The notes beneath the pieces are model-generated. The model was given only the letters and a program-made list of their open reading frames with translations, had not been told where the DNA came from and did not search any database. This document shows, piece after piece, positions 9,978 to 20,632 of a DNA stretch of 64,000 bases (positions are counted from its first letter, which is position 1; each line of letters begins with the position of its first letter). The stretch lies in NCBI GenBank assembly GCA_009667805.1, contig CM019075.1, forward strand, positions 15,875,493 through 15,939,492, given 5' to 3'. Source of the DNA: Leptobrachium leishanense (Eukaryota > Chordata > Amphibia > Anura > Megophryidae). A program made the translations under genes and the position numbers.

Positions 9978-10564
9978 CAGGGCCGGTGCTAGACTATTTT
10001 GCACCCTAGGCAAGACCAGCTACTTGCGCCCTCCTAGAAAAGATTGTCAACTGTTGAAATGCGGGGGGGAACACACACTGTGCCTGCAGGGGGACACACA
10101 CACTGTGCACAGACACAAACTGTGGGGGTGGGACACACACTGTGCAAGGGGGCCGCACACGGTCGTTCGGTGCCCATCTTACCCCTCCGCTGGTCAGGCC
10201 CGGGATTGGCCTGTGCCCCTTTCTTCCTTGAAGAAAGACTGTCCCATTAGACATGGGGTAATGACTTCAGCGCCCTCCCCCGGAAGAGCTGGGAGCTGTC
10301 ACTGCCCCCATGCTCCCTGGTGTATGGCTGCCCTCTGTGCCTTTGCCTTTCTTTCACATGCCTCTTGTGGTACCTGCACGTCACCATAAGATGCCCACCT
10401 TCTGCGTTGCTAGCAGGGGTCCGCTTTGCAAGCCGCCACTCCCGGCTACCCAAACAATGGGGAAGGGGTACAATAATGGAACCTGGGTTGGGATCGACTG
10501 CGCCCCTAGGTGGCACTGCGCCCTAGACAGTTGCCTAGCTTGCCTAGTGGAAGCACCAGCCCTG
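9978..10564. mobile_element. hAT-type non-autonomous element, 587 bp
   Basis: Ends are CAGGGCCGGTGCTAG and, inverted, CAGGGCTGGTGCTTCC. The flanking TSD TGCATAAG (9970-9977 and 10565-10572) is a perfect 8-mer. Both ends share the CCTAGGCAAG-type subterminal motif. The interior includes a CACACACTGTGC-rich imperfect repeat (10070-10150). No transposase is encoded. Confidence 0.85.
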
Positions 10565-10612
10565 TGCATAAGCCTACATAATTTTGTACATACGCACGCC
10601 ACCCAAATCTAG

Positions 10613-10862
10613 GGTTGCCAGATTGGCCTTGTTTTCCTGTACACATATAATTTGTCCATGCTGATGGGCAGTGCTTAAAAATGCCACCCCGCAGTATGTA
10701 GAATCCATATGCAGCTAAGGAATCAAAGAGGAATCCCAGGTGACCTGCCAGGAATTCCATCCTGCAGCATATGAATTAAACATGTTACAGGGCTCATCCT
10801 GCCCTGTGCTCTCCCTCTCATGAATTAGTAATGCGTGTCCAGGAAAACATGGCGGAATCTTG
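10613..10862. repeat. Foldback element, family shared with 12505
   Basis: The left end GGTTGCCAGATTGGCC...TTTTCCTGTACAC and the right end, read inverted, GCAAGATTCCGCCATGTTTT form imperfect inverted termini. The inner motif GCAGCATATGAATTAAACATG is shared with the copy at 12505. Confidence 0.55.
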
Positions 10863-10979
10863 CATAAATTTTAAACACATGGCACTGACATCATCAGCCC
10901 CCAGTGTAATGTGCCGTGCAAGAAAGCCCGGCGCCACCGCAAGAAGTCCCGTGCCACGGCGTCCTGAGGCTCGTTGGCA

Positions 10980-11960
10980 CCTTCCTCATACATCTGTAAC
11001 ATGTATTCCAGGCTTTTCCTCTTTCCAGCTAACAGCTATCCAGTCTCGTTCCTCCATCCCAGTTTCTCCAGCTCCTGTTTCACCACTGATCCCACTATAG
11101 ACTAATTAGTTCCCTACTTAAGAGGACCACCCCCCTGACCTCTAGTCTTTTAGCATTGTGGGGTTTTCTACCTGTCTCTATGCACCCTTCAACTTTGCGT
11201 CCATGGTCAGAAACTCGGTTTACCTGGCACGAAGCTCTGCAATTCCCAGTGACCTGCCTCCAAGCTCAGCGACTCTGGTTACCTGCCATTGTTTATATTC
11301 CTGTGTCCTGCCTCCCCCTACGTCCCTTAGCCTTGCTCGTCCCCCCCCTTAGCCTTGCTCGTTCCCCCCCTTAGCCTTGCTCGTTCCCCCCCTTAGCCTT
11401 GCTCGTTCCCCCCCTTAGCCTTGCTCGTTCCCCCCCTTAGCCTTGCTCGTTCCCCCCCTTAGCCTTGCTCGTTCCCCCCCTTAGCCTTGCTCGTTCCCCC
11501 CCTTAGCCTTGCTCGTTCCCCCCCCTTAGCCTTGCTCGTTCCCCCCCTTAGCCTTGCTCGTTCCCCCCCTTAGCCTTGCTCGTTCCCCCCCTTAGCCTTG
11601 CTCGTTCTCCCCCCTTAGCCTTGCTCGTTCTCCCCCTTAGCCTTGCTCGTTCTCCCCCCTTAGCCTTGCTCGTTCTCCCCCCTTAGCCTTGCTCGTTCTC
11701 CCCCCTTAGCCTTGCTCGTTCTCCCCCCTTAGCCTTGCTCGTTCTCCCCCCTTAGCCTTGCTCGTTCTCCCCCCTTAGCCTTGCTCGTTCTCCCCCCTTA
11801 GCCTTGCTCGTTCTCCCCCCTTAGCCTTGCTCGTTCTCCCCCCTTAGCCTTGCTCGTTCTCCCCCCTTAGCCTTGCTCGTTCTCATCCCTTTTAATTACT
11901 GCCTTGTCTGTTCTTGTTTCTTAATAAACTCCTGTTTACCAGTAATATCTAGTCTCGTAT
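10980..11960 (+). repeat. LTR-like or 3'-UTR-like repeat containing a minisatellite
   Basis: Pyrimidine-rich noncoding sequence that ends with an AATAAA (about 11923) and holds the 22-23 bp array. It resembles amphibian gypsy LTRs in composition, but no TSD or paired LTR was found. Confidence 0.3.
11330..11886 (+). repeat. 22-23 bp minisatellite, about 25 copies
   Basis: Unit CCTTAGCCTTGCTCGTTC plus a C-run. The first half of the array has TTCCCCCC joints (22 bp); the second half has TTCTCCCCCC joints (23 bp). The variant therefore arose once and spread by local amplification. Confidence 0.95.
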
Positions 11961-12504
11961 TTGCTTCACTTTGGGCTTAAACTCCCTGTGTATCCTGCCA
12001 TGCGGTCGGTGGGATGTGCCACTGGAGAGGGGTGGGTGTGGCACTCCATGTAGCCTGACTGCTTTAAAGTGGTGAGGGTGCATACATAGTGTCAAGTCTA
12101 GTGGTCTGCAAATTGGACATTGTGTAATTAGTGGGGGGAAAACCAGCAAGTGCTCTTCCGGTTAAGTAAACTGGAGAAAATGGGCTGCTTGAGGTTCTCT
12201 AGGGTACATCACAACTTGAAGACTCTAAAGCTGTGCCCCCTTGGTTTTATGGAATATCCTGATTTTAAAATTGGTTATGGACTTTAGGCTTATCACAACC
12301 AGACACCAAACCTCAACTGTCCCCCCCCCCCCAATGCAAACGTGGCCTTAATCTCCTTCCTTGTCTTTGTGTGCACCTATTTAAACTTGTCCTGACAGGG
12401 GTTGGGTGTTTAGTTTGCTGGTGTCCCTGGGTTAGGATACATTGTTACCATGTTAATCATACTGGCCTGGGCCGTATTTGGGTATCTTGCTGCCCCACCA
12501 CTAG

Positions 12505-12700
12505 GAATGCCAGATCGGCCATGTATCTCATGCAGTGTGAAAAGTGCTGCCCTGCAACATGTATAATTCATATGCTGCAGGTCACCTGTGATCCCTTACC
12601 TGCAGCATATGGATTATACATGTTGTGGGGTGGCATTTTCCATGCACTGTCCATTGGTATTGTGTACAGGAAAACATGGTGGATCTGGTAATCCCACCCA
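12505..12700. repeat. Foldback (hairpin) element
   Basis: The left arm CAACATGTATAATTCATATG CTGCAGGT pairs with the right arm ACCTGCAGCATATGGATTAT ACATGTTG around a centre near 12590. The outer ends (CCAGATCGGCC / GGATCTGG) continue the symmetry. It is related to the element at 10613. Confidence 0.75.
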
Positions 12701-12775
12701 CCACCTGCCTCAGTTTGTGGACTTGAAATTCAGGCACATATTCAGGAATATTTTCTGGTGCAAATGATCTCAAAC

Positions 12776-12900
12776 TATCAGGGTTATTCAGAGGTGAACA
12801 TTCTAGGTCTAAATAACGGATTTGGAAAGTGAGAAATGAGAGAATTTTTCTAGTTTGGCCATTTTGACCTATAATTTTTGCTTCTAATCATTCTCGTGTT
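12776..12900. repeat. Fragment of palindromic MITE family seen at 13976 and 16992
   Basis: Shares the interior 'TTTGGAAAGTGAGAAATGAG' and 'TTTTGACCTA' motifs of the two elements in the Ig-gene introns, without clear termini. Confidence 0.4.
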
Positions 12901-13172
12901 TCTTAGATCTGCTGAGTGGTTGCTGTGCAGCTGTTATACATCCAGACACTCCAAATATATGGGTACCCCTAAACAGACACGTGTGCACCCCTTTAGAATG
13001 ATATTCTTTGTTGTCCAAAGGTATTGCCATAGACTTTAACTGGATAAATGGAGACTCGTAACCACAAGACTTAAAACCAAACACCTGTAAAGGGCTTTAT
13101 GGCGGTCACTGTAACGGGGCATCTGAAATAAACCAGTCTGGAGATGTCTCAAACCCTTTCGGTTTCTTTCAG

Positions 13173-13333
13173 ATATTGGTGCGGTGAAGGTGACTGTGAA
13201 TACCCCAAGTGTGCTTGTGACGAGAGGTGGAAGCGCCCTGCTGCCATGTTACTTTCGTACAACTGCTGCGTTAAACCGCCTGAACATTATCTGGACAGTA
13301 TCCCCACTGATGGACCCTCTTAGCCCCCTGCAG
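13173..13333 (+). CDS. Ig gene, first visible exon (V domain, N-terminal half)
   Basis: Acceptor TTTCTTTCAG before 13173, donor GTGTGT after 13333. It enters in phase 1 and leaves in phase 0. It encodes strands A-C with the first V-domain Cys and the invariant Trp. Confidence 0.85.
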
Positions 13334-16300
13334 GTGTGTATCTAGACCGATAGGTTTTTGGTTGACTCCTGGTGATGGTTAATTGAGCAAATGCAAGTGA
13401 AATGGATTGGACTGATGCACACCAAAATGATCTTCATCTGCAGGCCCATAAAGACCTTCATCCTCAATGGGTGGCTTTTCCTCTTTAGCATTATGCATGC
13501 ACATGATCAAATATAAGATGTGTAGGTGAAAAATCCACATCTAAAAAGGTCCTTAAGTGGAATCGACACCTTCCGTAGAAAGTGCCAGTATATGAATAAG
13601 GGCATGTAATTTTTAAGCAGTCAATATATTGATTTATATCATTCACCCTCCCACCCAATGCAAAGGTCATCTCCTACGAGCAAGGCCAGATTGTAGACAG
13701 CCTGAGTGACTACCTGGGCCGGGTCAGGTTTGCCTTCCATCCAACCAAAGATGCCAGTATAATCATCAATCAAACCAGGAGTTCCGACACTGGGACATAC
13801 CAATGCACCGTGATCAACCCCCCAGATGGGGCAACACCCAACATCGGTCTCATTGGGCTGACTGTGCTTGGTAAGTGTTGGCTAATTGTGATCATTGATT
13901 AGTTCTAGTAATTTAAATTCTCTTTAAGGATCTAAACGTCTCTAACAATTTGTTGGAAAACCAGATGTTTCCACCAGGTCTATTCATTAAAGGCGGAACG
14001 CGGGAGAATTGGCAGAAGTAAACTCTAGGTCAAAATACTCAGAGAAATTCTCCCATTTATCTCGCTTTCCAAATCAGCTATTTGATCTAGATTGTTCTCT
14101 TCTCCTGCCAATTCTCCCGAGCTTCACCTTTAGTGAATAGACCTGCAAGTTTCTCCATATGAATCAAGAGGAACTGGAAACATGACTTGATATTTGTATT
14201 GCCTAAGCAATTAACAGGACACGAGACTGGTGAGTGTAAAGGGTAAAAACTTTATTGAACTGTTAGATGGTAGGCAAATACATGAGAACCCTAAGGACAT
14301 TCTTGAAACCAGATTATCACAGAAACCAACACACATGTAAATCCAAATCAATTTATTAATCAATGCAAATGTCTCTATCGCAGCAACCTGAAACATCACG
14401 GTATACACATGTGACAATCTAGAATATAACACCTGAACCCTTTCACTGCTGAGGACATGTGGGAAACGTCCTCATTGACTCCTAAGGAAACATCAGGGTT
14501 CAAAGGAACCCCCTATATCTCCCGACTGTTGGCAGCTAGCAGGGTCAGGTTTGGTATCATTAGAAAGGCCAGAGCATGGCCTTTCCAAGGATACCAAACA
14601 TGACCATAGTTATATAGGCTGAAAAAAAAGACATGTGTCCATCGGGTTCAGCCTCTCCCACATAACCTACTGCTGTTGATCCAAAAGAAGGCAAAAAACC
14701 CAGTCTGAAATGCTTGCCAATATGCAACAAACTGGGGAAAAATTCCTTCTTGACCCCAGAATGGCAGTCAGATTTCTCCTTGGATCAAGAAGCTTTTACC
14801 CACATATTAAATATTATAACCCTTAATAACCATGTTTAAAGTAAAGAAAAAAAATAACTTTTTTAAAAAAAATTTAATACGTGAAATGGCTCAGCAGGGA
14901 AGGGGTTAAGGAACTTTACAATTAAACCATTAAGCTTTAATTGCAAATACTGAGTATGAGAGTAATGAGACACACATGGATGACATTAAAGCATTGGCTA
15001 AAAATAACCTTGGTGCAAATAGTCGATTAACCCTTTGAGCTGCAAATGTAAACGCTGCCTCTAGCTCTGAGTGATGATGAGACGCACAGATGGCATTAAA
15101 CAATAAGTGACAAAAGAATCCTGCTACAAATTTGTTAAGAGATAAACACTAGACACTAATTATTAGGATAACGATATACGCTTGTAACGGACAGCGATTT
15201 AGTAAATTATTAATACTGGATAATATCAAAAAACTAAAGGGTTAGTGGTTAAATTAAACACTAATACAAAAGCTAAATGGTCAATTAAGGCTAGGGTCAG
15301 ACGAACGCATTTTTCACGTGCGTTTAGCGGCACGAAATCACGGCCGTGCTAGCAGCAAATGACGTCCAATGCCGGGGAACATACGACGAACTGCCGCATG
15401 ACAGTTCGTCCGTGCAGCGCAAGTGGCCAGGCCAACGAACGCATTTTTTCGAGAACGTCAAACCGCTACTACTGACGTACAGAGTGCGCTGCGGCCGCAT
15501 AGCGGCGTGATTGGGGGACGTCAGACGCTGCACACGTCCGGCCAACATAACGTCCAGACGCAAAAGGGTTTTATTCCGTACAAAATCACGGACGAAAATG
15601 CGCATCGTATGACCGCTATCGCGCATTCCGTGAAAAAATACGTCCATTCGTTCGAACGCACTTTTTCACGGACAACGTGAAAAATGCGTTCGTCTGACCC
15701 TAGCCTTAGACATTACCGTGGAAAAGCTTCATCGATCTGGATAGAAGGCTGATTTGGGGCCGCATTTTCAAGAGACCTGGGACCTCTGAAGCTTCCTTCG
15801 CTCCCCTAATAGAAAATCCTTTGCCTTTTATATCATTCCAAACAGGAGTTCAGACTATGAGATTTTGCTGGCCAGGCAATCCCATGTAGAATGAATATTC
15901 TTATGCTTGGAAGTTATAAATTGTCTTGCAATCAGATAAAGGTACAATCATCTGGTTTCCATGGCTTCATAGTCATATTGTTGGCGCCGTGGCATCTTGG
16001 ACTCACCGCCTTCTCAGAGACACTAAACTAGATTAACCCTTCGATCTTGAGAATCCGTCGTTAATATCTGATCATTGCTACATATTGAGCTTATAAATTG
16101 TATTATAACACTATGTTGTTGAACTTTACTAAATCACCTGGTTCTGCGACTCACCTTGCAGCACAGAGGCTTATTGGGTTATTTTGACGGGGGTGACAGT
16201 ATGGGTTTTATCCTTTGTAGTTCCACCATCAGCTCCGCAATGTTCCAGTGAGGGTCAGCGCCAAGAAGGTGGGAGTATTCGTCTACACTGCTCTGCGGAA

Positions 16301-19300
16301 GAAGGGGTTCCTGCACCCAGGTTCACTTGGGGAAAAATACCCCCTGACAACCACGTGTTGGTCACCCACCAAGAAGGTGAGCGTACAATAATCACATGTC
16401 TTTTAATGAATCCCAGATAATGACATTAGAAAATAGCCAACAGTTCAATCATTCCCTGACATGAGGTGTGAAAAGTCATAACTGCCGCCATTACACAGTG
16501 ATCTAGAGCAGGGCTCAAATTTTCAAGTCCCAAGCTACTAGCCAGGCCTTAAGAGTTACTCGCCACTAGTTGCCCCACTTAACCCCTTATCCTGCCCTGC
16601 CTCTGCATGCCCACTCGCCAAATGCGAGCAGGCGAGTGGAAATTTTGAGGCCTGATCTAGAGCAAGCATGTTTGTGGTTACACAGCATGACGGTAAGGTT
16701 GAGGCCTCACTAAATGTCGCAATGTGATCAATGTCTTCTCTATTCATTTAACCAGATTATCATGGCTATGTCCTGCTCACCAATGTCACGTCATCAACAT
16801 CTGGTCTGTATCGCTGCACCGTCACTAACCAACTGGGATCGCAATCTTGCGCCATAGAGCTCCACGTGGACGTTGGTAGGCTCCATTAATAATTCGTTAC
16901 ACGCGCTGTGCAAGAAAACCACCGCAGATGCGATGATCAGGTGGCCATACACATTCTGATGTTACAATGTGTGAGATGCCCAGACCTCAAAAGGTGAATC
17001 CACTAAAAAGGTGACACTCAGGAGAATTGGCAGAGGAGAACAATCTAGACCAAATAGCCAATTTGGAAAGCGATAAATGGGAGAATTTTGACCTAGAATT
17101 TTCACTTCTCCAGTCATTCTGAGTTTCACCTTTTAGTGAATAGACCTGTAGGTCTTCTTGGTTGGTTTCCTAAGTGGTTTATCTTTCATTCCTCATGAGA
17201 TGGATTCTTAAACATGATGCTTGGCAGCTCCCAAATGGAAAACTGTCAAACTACTGGTCTAGACTGGAGTCTCGCCAGCTTAAACAGGCCAGGTTTGCAG
17301 GATATGTGAAGCACTGTTTAGTGATTGCAGGATTCAGTCTGCATCCCCAAGGTAATCCTTAAAACCTGGCCTGTGAGTGGGGACCTGAGGACCAGGGTTG
17401 GGAACGATCCATCTCTAAATACTCCATGCAAGAACAAAGATTCCGTAAACCTGAATTAGTAGAGAACTCGGGAGAGCACTAAAGTGTTTTTTTTATATCA
17501 AATGTTTCAGCTGTCCTTGGAATTATGGGCATCGTCACTGGCATCACCATCACTATGGTCATGGGATTGGTGCTTTTGGCGCTCTTCGCCTTGGTGTTGT
17601 GCCTCCATCAGCAGAGCCGTGGGAAGTGGATTGAACAGAAGGAGGAGATGCATCATCAGATTAAGTAAGTGTACGGAACAGATCCTGTATGACGCAGGCA
17701 TTCACATGACATAAAAGGTCCAACTTGCATCCAAATAGTCACCATCTGGTCAATCCAAACACCTGAGGAGCACCGTTCAGCTCCCACAGCAGCGTTGCGC
17801 CAGTCAGGGTTTACTTGATCTATTCAAAGCACCGAAACGGAGTACAGGTTCGGTGCCTTGTTTTGCAGCATTTCGGTGGTTCCATTTTGCTGAAAATACA
17901 GCAAATTCACTATTTAGCGAATGGTCACTGTATTTCTCCAAAATTGGAGACGCTTAAGCAGCAGGTATCAGATGTCAATGAAATGGGCCAATTAGGCGGT
18001 TAATACCACAGAAGATTTAATTATTCCTAATAATTTAACCCCATAAAGAGGCTTTGACCCAGCTTTCCATAAACTAGCCTCTAGTCTAAGACTATCCAGG
18101 ACACAGTTTAAGATATGACCCTACAGACCTTCTTTAAAGCCATTGGTGGCTACATTAAAATCCACTTCCTGCGTGCGATTGCCTTTCACTTTCCCTCATT
18201 CCCTGGGTAATGATACCTTCCCGTTAAAATAGAATTCCCCCTGGTGCTGGTTTATTAAAAAAAAAAATCCAGTGACTGTTTGTCTTTTAATCCATGGATC
18301 TCTTCTACCTTGAACAGAAACCTTACTTTTGCAAGAAAAATAGGCAATATTGAAAAAGCAACCGCGTTCGTTCTGTTCCCAAACAGAGGAAAGAAATCAG
18401 AATCACAGGCCATGTTTATTTTGTAGAATTTTATTCTAAAGTGATAATTTAAATGCAAAAACAACCCAACCCCCCCCCCCCTTACACACAATTTCAGGCA
18501 CGTACCTATTGGCTTTGACAAGCAGTGAGTTAAGAATTCAGATTATTGGATTTTTTTCCATTGCTCGGAGACGTCAGGATGAATTTGGCAAGACAGTAAA
18601 CGTTTTGAGTGATGGATAAGACCCACTGTACAGCGCTGAGGAATTGATTGGCGCTTTATAAATACTTGTAACTAACATAAAATGTGACATTTACCTTTAA
18701 AACGGACGTCAAGTTGTTTGGGAAGGGGGGGTTCCCTTACAGATTAGATCCCACAAAAGTAATGTCATTTTTACCCACGTCCTTCCAGTGTACAATTAGC
18801 GCCTGTGTGTGTAATGTCCGTCTAAAAGACACCACGGCTGTGGATACGGGCAAAGCAAATCCTCTTAGTCCTTTGTGGCAGGAAAGCCACCAGTCTAAAT
18901 CAATGTAGGCCAGTGATGGCAAACCTTGGCAGTCACAGCAAGGCTGGCTGAGCATCATAGGACATGTAGTTCAGAAACGTATGGGGTGCTAAAGTTAGAC
19001 ATCACCTTTGTAAAACTCAAACCATTCAGCAAATACGTAGTACTTTTTAATGACCAGAGATTTAACCCGTCTCGTGTTTCTTTCCATAGGATGGACACAC
19101 TCTCTCCAGAATATCTAACGAAAACCTCCTCCACTGACCACGTCCCATTGAACAGGACCACTAAGCCACTGTGGGTGTTAAGTAGCCAGGCCGGCAAGCC
19201 TCCGACTCACGTCCTGTACGACATCAGACAGAGCCAGGCTTCTTTATCACCAGCCTACATGCCGGCCAGAAACCTAGAGCGAGACTTGGCCACCGAAAGC

Positions 19301-19375
19301 AGCAGCGACGACGACTACTACAGCACGCCCGAGCTGACACCGATCCACCCTACAAACTCAGGCTTCCTGGTCTAA
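13173..19375 (+). CDS. CTX/VSIG1/GPA33-like Ig-superfamily membrane protein (5' partial)
   Basis: Six coding exons joined by GT-AG introns with consistent phases: 13173-13333, 13666-13870, 16221-16376, 16756-16875, 17511-17664 and 19090-19375. The product is a type I membrane protein. The V domain is split over two exons (Cys in LLPCYF, Trp in IIWTV, Cys in DTGTYQCTV). The C2 domain also spans two exons (HCSAEEG, FTWGK, SGLYRCTV) and carries an extra cysteine pair (PQC near its start, SQSC near its end) typical of the CTX/VSIG1/GPA33/CXADR group and lacking in JAM proteins. N-glycosylation sequons are NQT and NVT. One transmembrane helix is followed by a tail of about 105 residues ending SGFLV, a possible PDZ ligand. 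The signal-peptide exon was not found; it must lie upstream. These families are adhesion receptors, so an adhesion role is inferred. An orthologue cannot be named without alignment. Confidence 0.85.
13666..13870 (+). CDS. Ig gene exon, V domain C-terminal half
   Basis: Acceptor CAATGCAAAG, donor GTAAGT. Phase 0 to 1. It contains the D-x-G-x-Y-x-C motif (DTGTYQC) and sequon NQT. Confidence 0.9.
13976..14144. mobile_element. Palindromic MITE in Ig-gene intron
   Basis: Inverted ends AGGTCTATTCATTAAAGG and, read inverted, AGGTCTATTCACTAAAGG, followed by GGGAGAATTGGCAG on both sides. The symmetry extends inward through TTGGAAAGCG. Confidence 0.75.
14145..15288. other. Intron sequence with retroelement debris
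   Basis: Non-coding. 14600-14800 resembles the noncoding part of amphibian CR1-like repeats (TTCCTTCTTGACCCC, TCTCCTTGGATCAA). No exon-like open frame with splice sites is seen. Confidence 0.4.
15289..15705. mobile_element. TTAA-type MITE, family A, copy 2
   Basis: The cleanest copy. The terminal inverted repeats start GGCTAGGGTCAGACGAACGC and are identical over about 31 bp. Flanks are TTAA (15285-15288) and TTAG. It lies in an Ig-gene intron. Confidence 0.85.
16221..16376 (+). CDS. Ig gene exon, C2 domain N-terminal half
   Basis: Acceptor CCTTTGTAG, donor GTGAGC. Phase 1 to 1. It starts VPPSAPQC, the usual V-C2 hinge of the CTX group, and has the B-strand Cys and C-strand Trp. Confidence 0.9.
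16509..16654. mobile_element. hAT-type MITE, 146 bp
   Basis: Ends are CAGGGCTCAAATTTTCAAG and, inverted, CAGGCCTCAAAATTTCC. The TSD ATCTAGAG is perfect on both sides (16501-16508, 16655-16662). A fragment of the same family lies at 43196-43256. Confidence 0.85.
16756..16875 (+). CDS. Ig gene exon, C2 domain C-terminal half
   Basis: Acceptor ATTTAACCAG, donor GTAGGC. Phase 1 to 1, 120 bp. It contains LTNVTSSTSGLYRC and the extra Cys in GSQSCAIEL. Confidence 0.9.
16992..17150. mobile_element. Palindromic MITE, second copy in Ig-gene introns
   Basis: Same family as 13976-14144: inverted ends around TCCACTAAAAAGGTG / CACCTTTTAGTGAATAG, and interior TTGGAAAGCGATAAATGGGAG. Confidence 0.65.
17511..17664 (+). 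CDS. Ig gene exon, transmembrane segment
   Basis: Acceptor AAATGTTTCAG after a T-tract, donor GTAAGT. Phase 1 to 2. About 28 hydrophobic residues (GIMGIVTGITITMVMGLVLL...) are followed by the basic stop-transfer HQQSRGKW. Confidence 0.9.
17665..19089. other. Ig-gene intron before the tail exon
   Basis: Non-coding. It holds a C-run near 18470 and a decayed hAT MITE (about 18908-18992, with GGCAAACCTTGG and TGTAGTTCAGAAAC). No further exon was recognised. Confidence 0.5.
19090..19375 (+). CDS. Ig gene last coding exon, cytoplasmic tail
   Basis: Acceptor TTTCCATAG, stop TAA at 19373-19375. It encodes about 95 residues with a serine/acidic stretch (ESSSDDDYYSTPE) and C-terminal GFLV. Confidence 0.9.
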
Positions 19376-20498
19376 ACAGTCCCAGTGCGAAGGCACCAGA
19401 TTCTTCGAATCCATTGTAAAACGCAAGGAAAACTTGGGCTTCAAGCCCGATTACTCTTCCTTCAATGGAGCGAAAAGCTGGTTAGACCAGGACGTGAAGT
19501 ATATGGACAATAGCTGTAGGAAAAGTGCGGAGAGGATGTGGTAACAAAGCTCCGAAATAAAGGAAGTTTGCGGAAGAGCATTGTGATTCATTCTCATTCA
19601 GAAAGTGAAGAATGTGGAAAGCGGTAAATGCAGTGATTTGACTCATTCAGATGCACTGGGTTCACATTTTACAGGAAGTTGAAGGACCCGGCCGGTTGAA
19701 GTTCTAGAAGGCTCAAAAACCTGGTTTCTGCTCTAAGTAATCCTGACATTGCTCAAGGTGCCTAGAGGAGTGTCAGCTATACCCGCCTGAAGAGACAAAA
19801 CTACTGGCGGTGGCTGCACCTCTCTAGATGATGTCCTTGGCATTTCAGTACTGGCTGCACTTTTTGGGTGATTGAAATGGCACAGGTGAGCTGAGACCTG
19901 AGTGTTCCTGCTTGTTCTCAGGACCATCACAAATCTTGTTTTTGCTCATGTAAAAATCAGTCACACCCCCTGCTCTCAGGCAGCCCTGAGCTGTTAGGGT
20001 TGTATTTATTTTTTGCATGAAGGGGGCTGCATGCTAAGTAGGTTTGCCTTGTCGTTGACAGGTTGGTTTATGCTTTAATGGCCATCTATATAAAGTAATA
20101 TCATTCACACTTGGAGGTTAACACTTTGGTACATTTTAGACATAAAGTGGGGCTCAATGCCGCCCAAGGTGAGGAAGAGAACAGGACTGATTTTTATGCG
20201 TTTTACCCATTTTCTATATTGTGCAGCCAGGTCTGAACCACTTTCCTTTCTGCCCACAAATGGGGATAGTGTAATGCAGAGTATCTATAGACCTAACACA
20301 GAAGGCTGCACGTTGCCATCCGGTCGGCCCCCCCGTTCAGTCAGATCGTGAGTGACAGCTAAAACAGTGCACTGAGTTACAGCCAGAGCAGCACACTGAG
20401 AGGGCAGGGGGCTGAATTAAGCGCATTATACACCGGTGCCTCACTGCTGAATTATGGAAGGAAGTAGGGCTGAGCCATATCCTTGATTTAATCTAGGG
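19376..20498. other. Ig-gene 3' UTR and intergenic sequence
   Basis: No gene recognised. The first few hundred bases are presumably 3' UTR. Confidence 0.4.
19556..19561 (+). terminator. Candidate poly(A) signal of the Ig gene
   Basis: AATAAA 181 bp past the stop codon. It is the first canonical hexamer downstream; the real cleavage site is unknown. Confidence 0.4.
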
Positions 20499-20632
20499 CA
20501 GGGGTCAGCAACCTTGGCTCCCTGATGTTTTGGGAACTACAGTTAAAGTGGCTCAGTCAGCCTAATGGGTGATTGAGCAGCATGGGAGATGTAGTTCCCA
20601 AAACATCAGGGAGCCAAGGTTGCTGACCCCTG
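20499..20632. mobile_element. Palindromic hAT-type MITE
   Basis: Near-perfect inverted arms of about 42 bp (CAGGGGTCAGCAACCTTGGC...). Flanks ATCTAGGG and CTCTAGGT match at 6 of 8 positions. Related to the copies at 22496, 22800, 35033 and 41253. Confidence 0.85.

Noticed and set aside
13173..19375. Calling the Ig gene F11R/JAM-A from its position next to USF1
   Set aside because: The C2 domain has the extra cysteine pair of the CTX group, the tail is about twice the JAM length, and the orientation is reversed.
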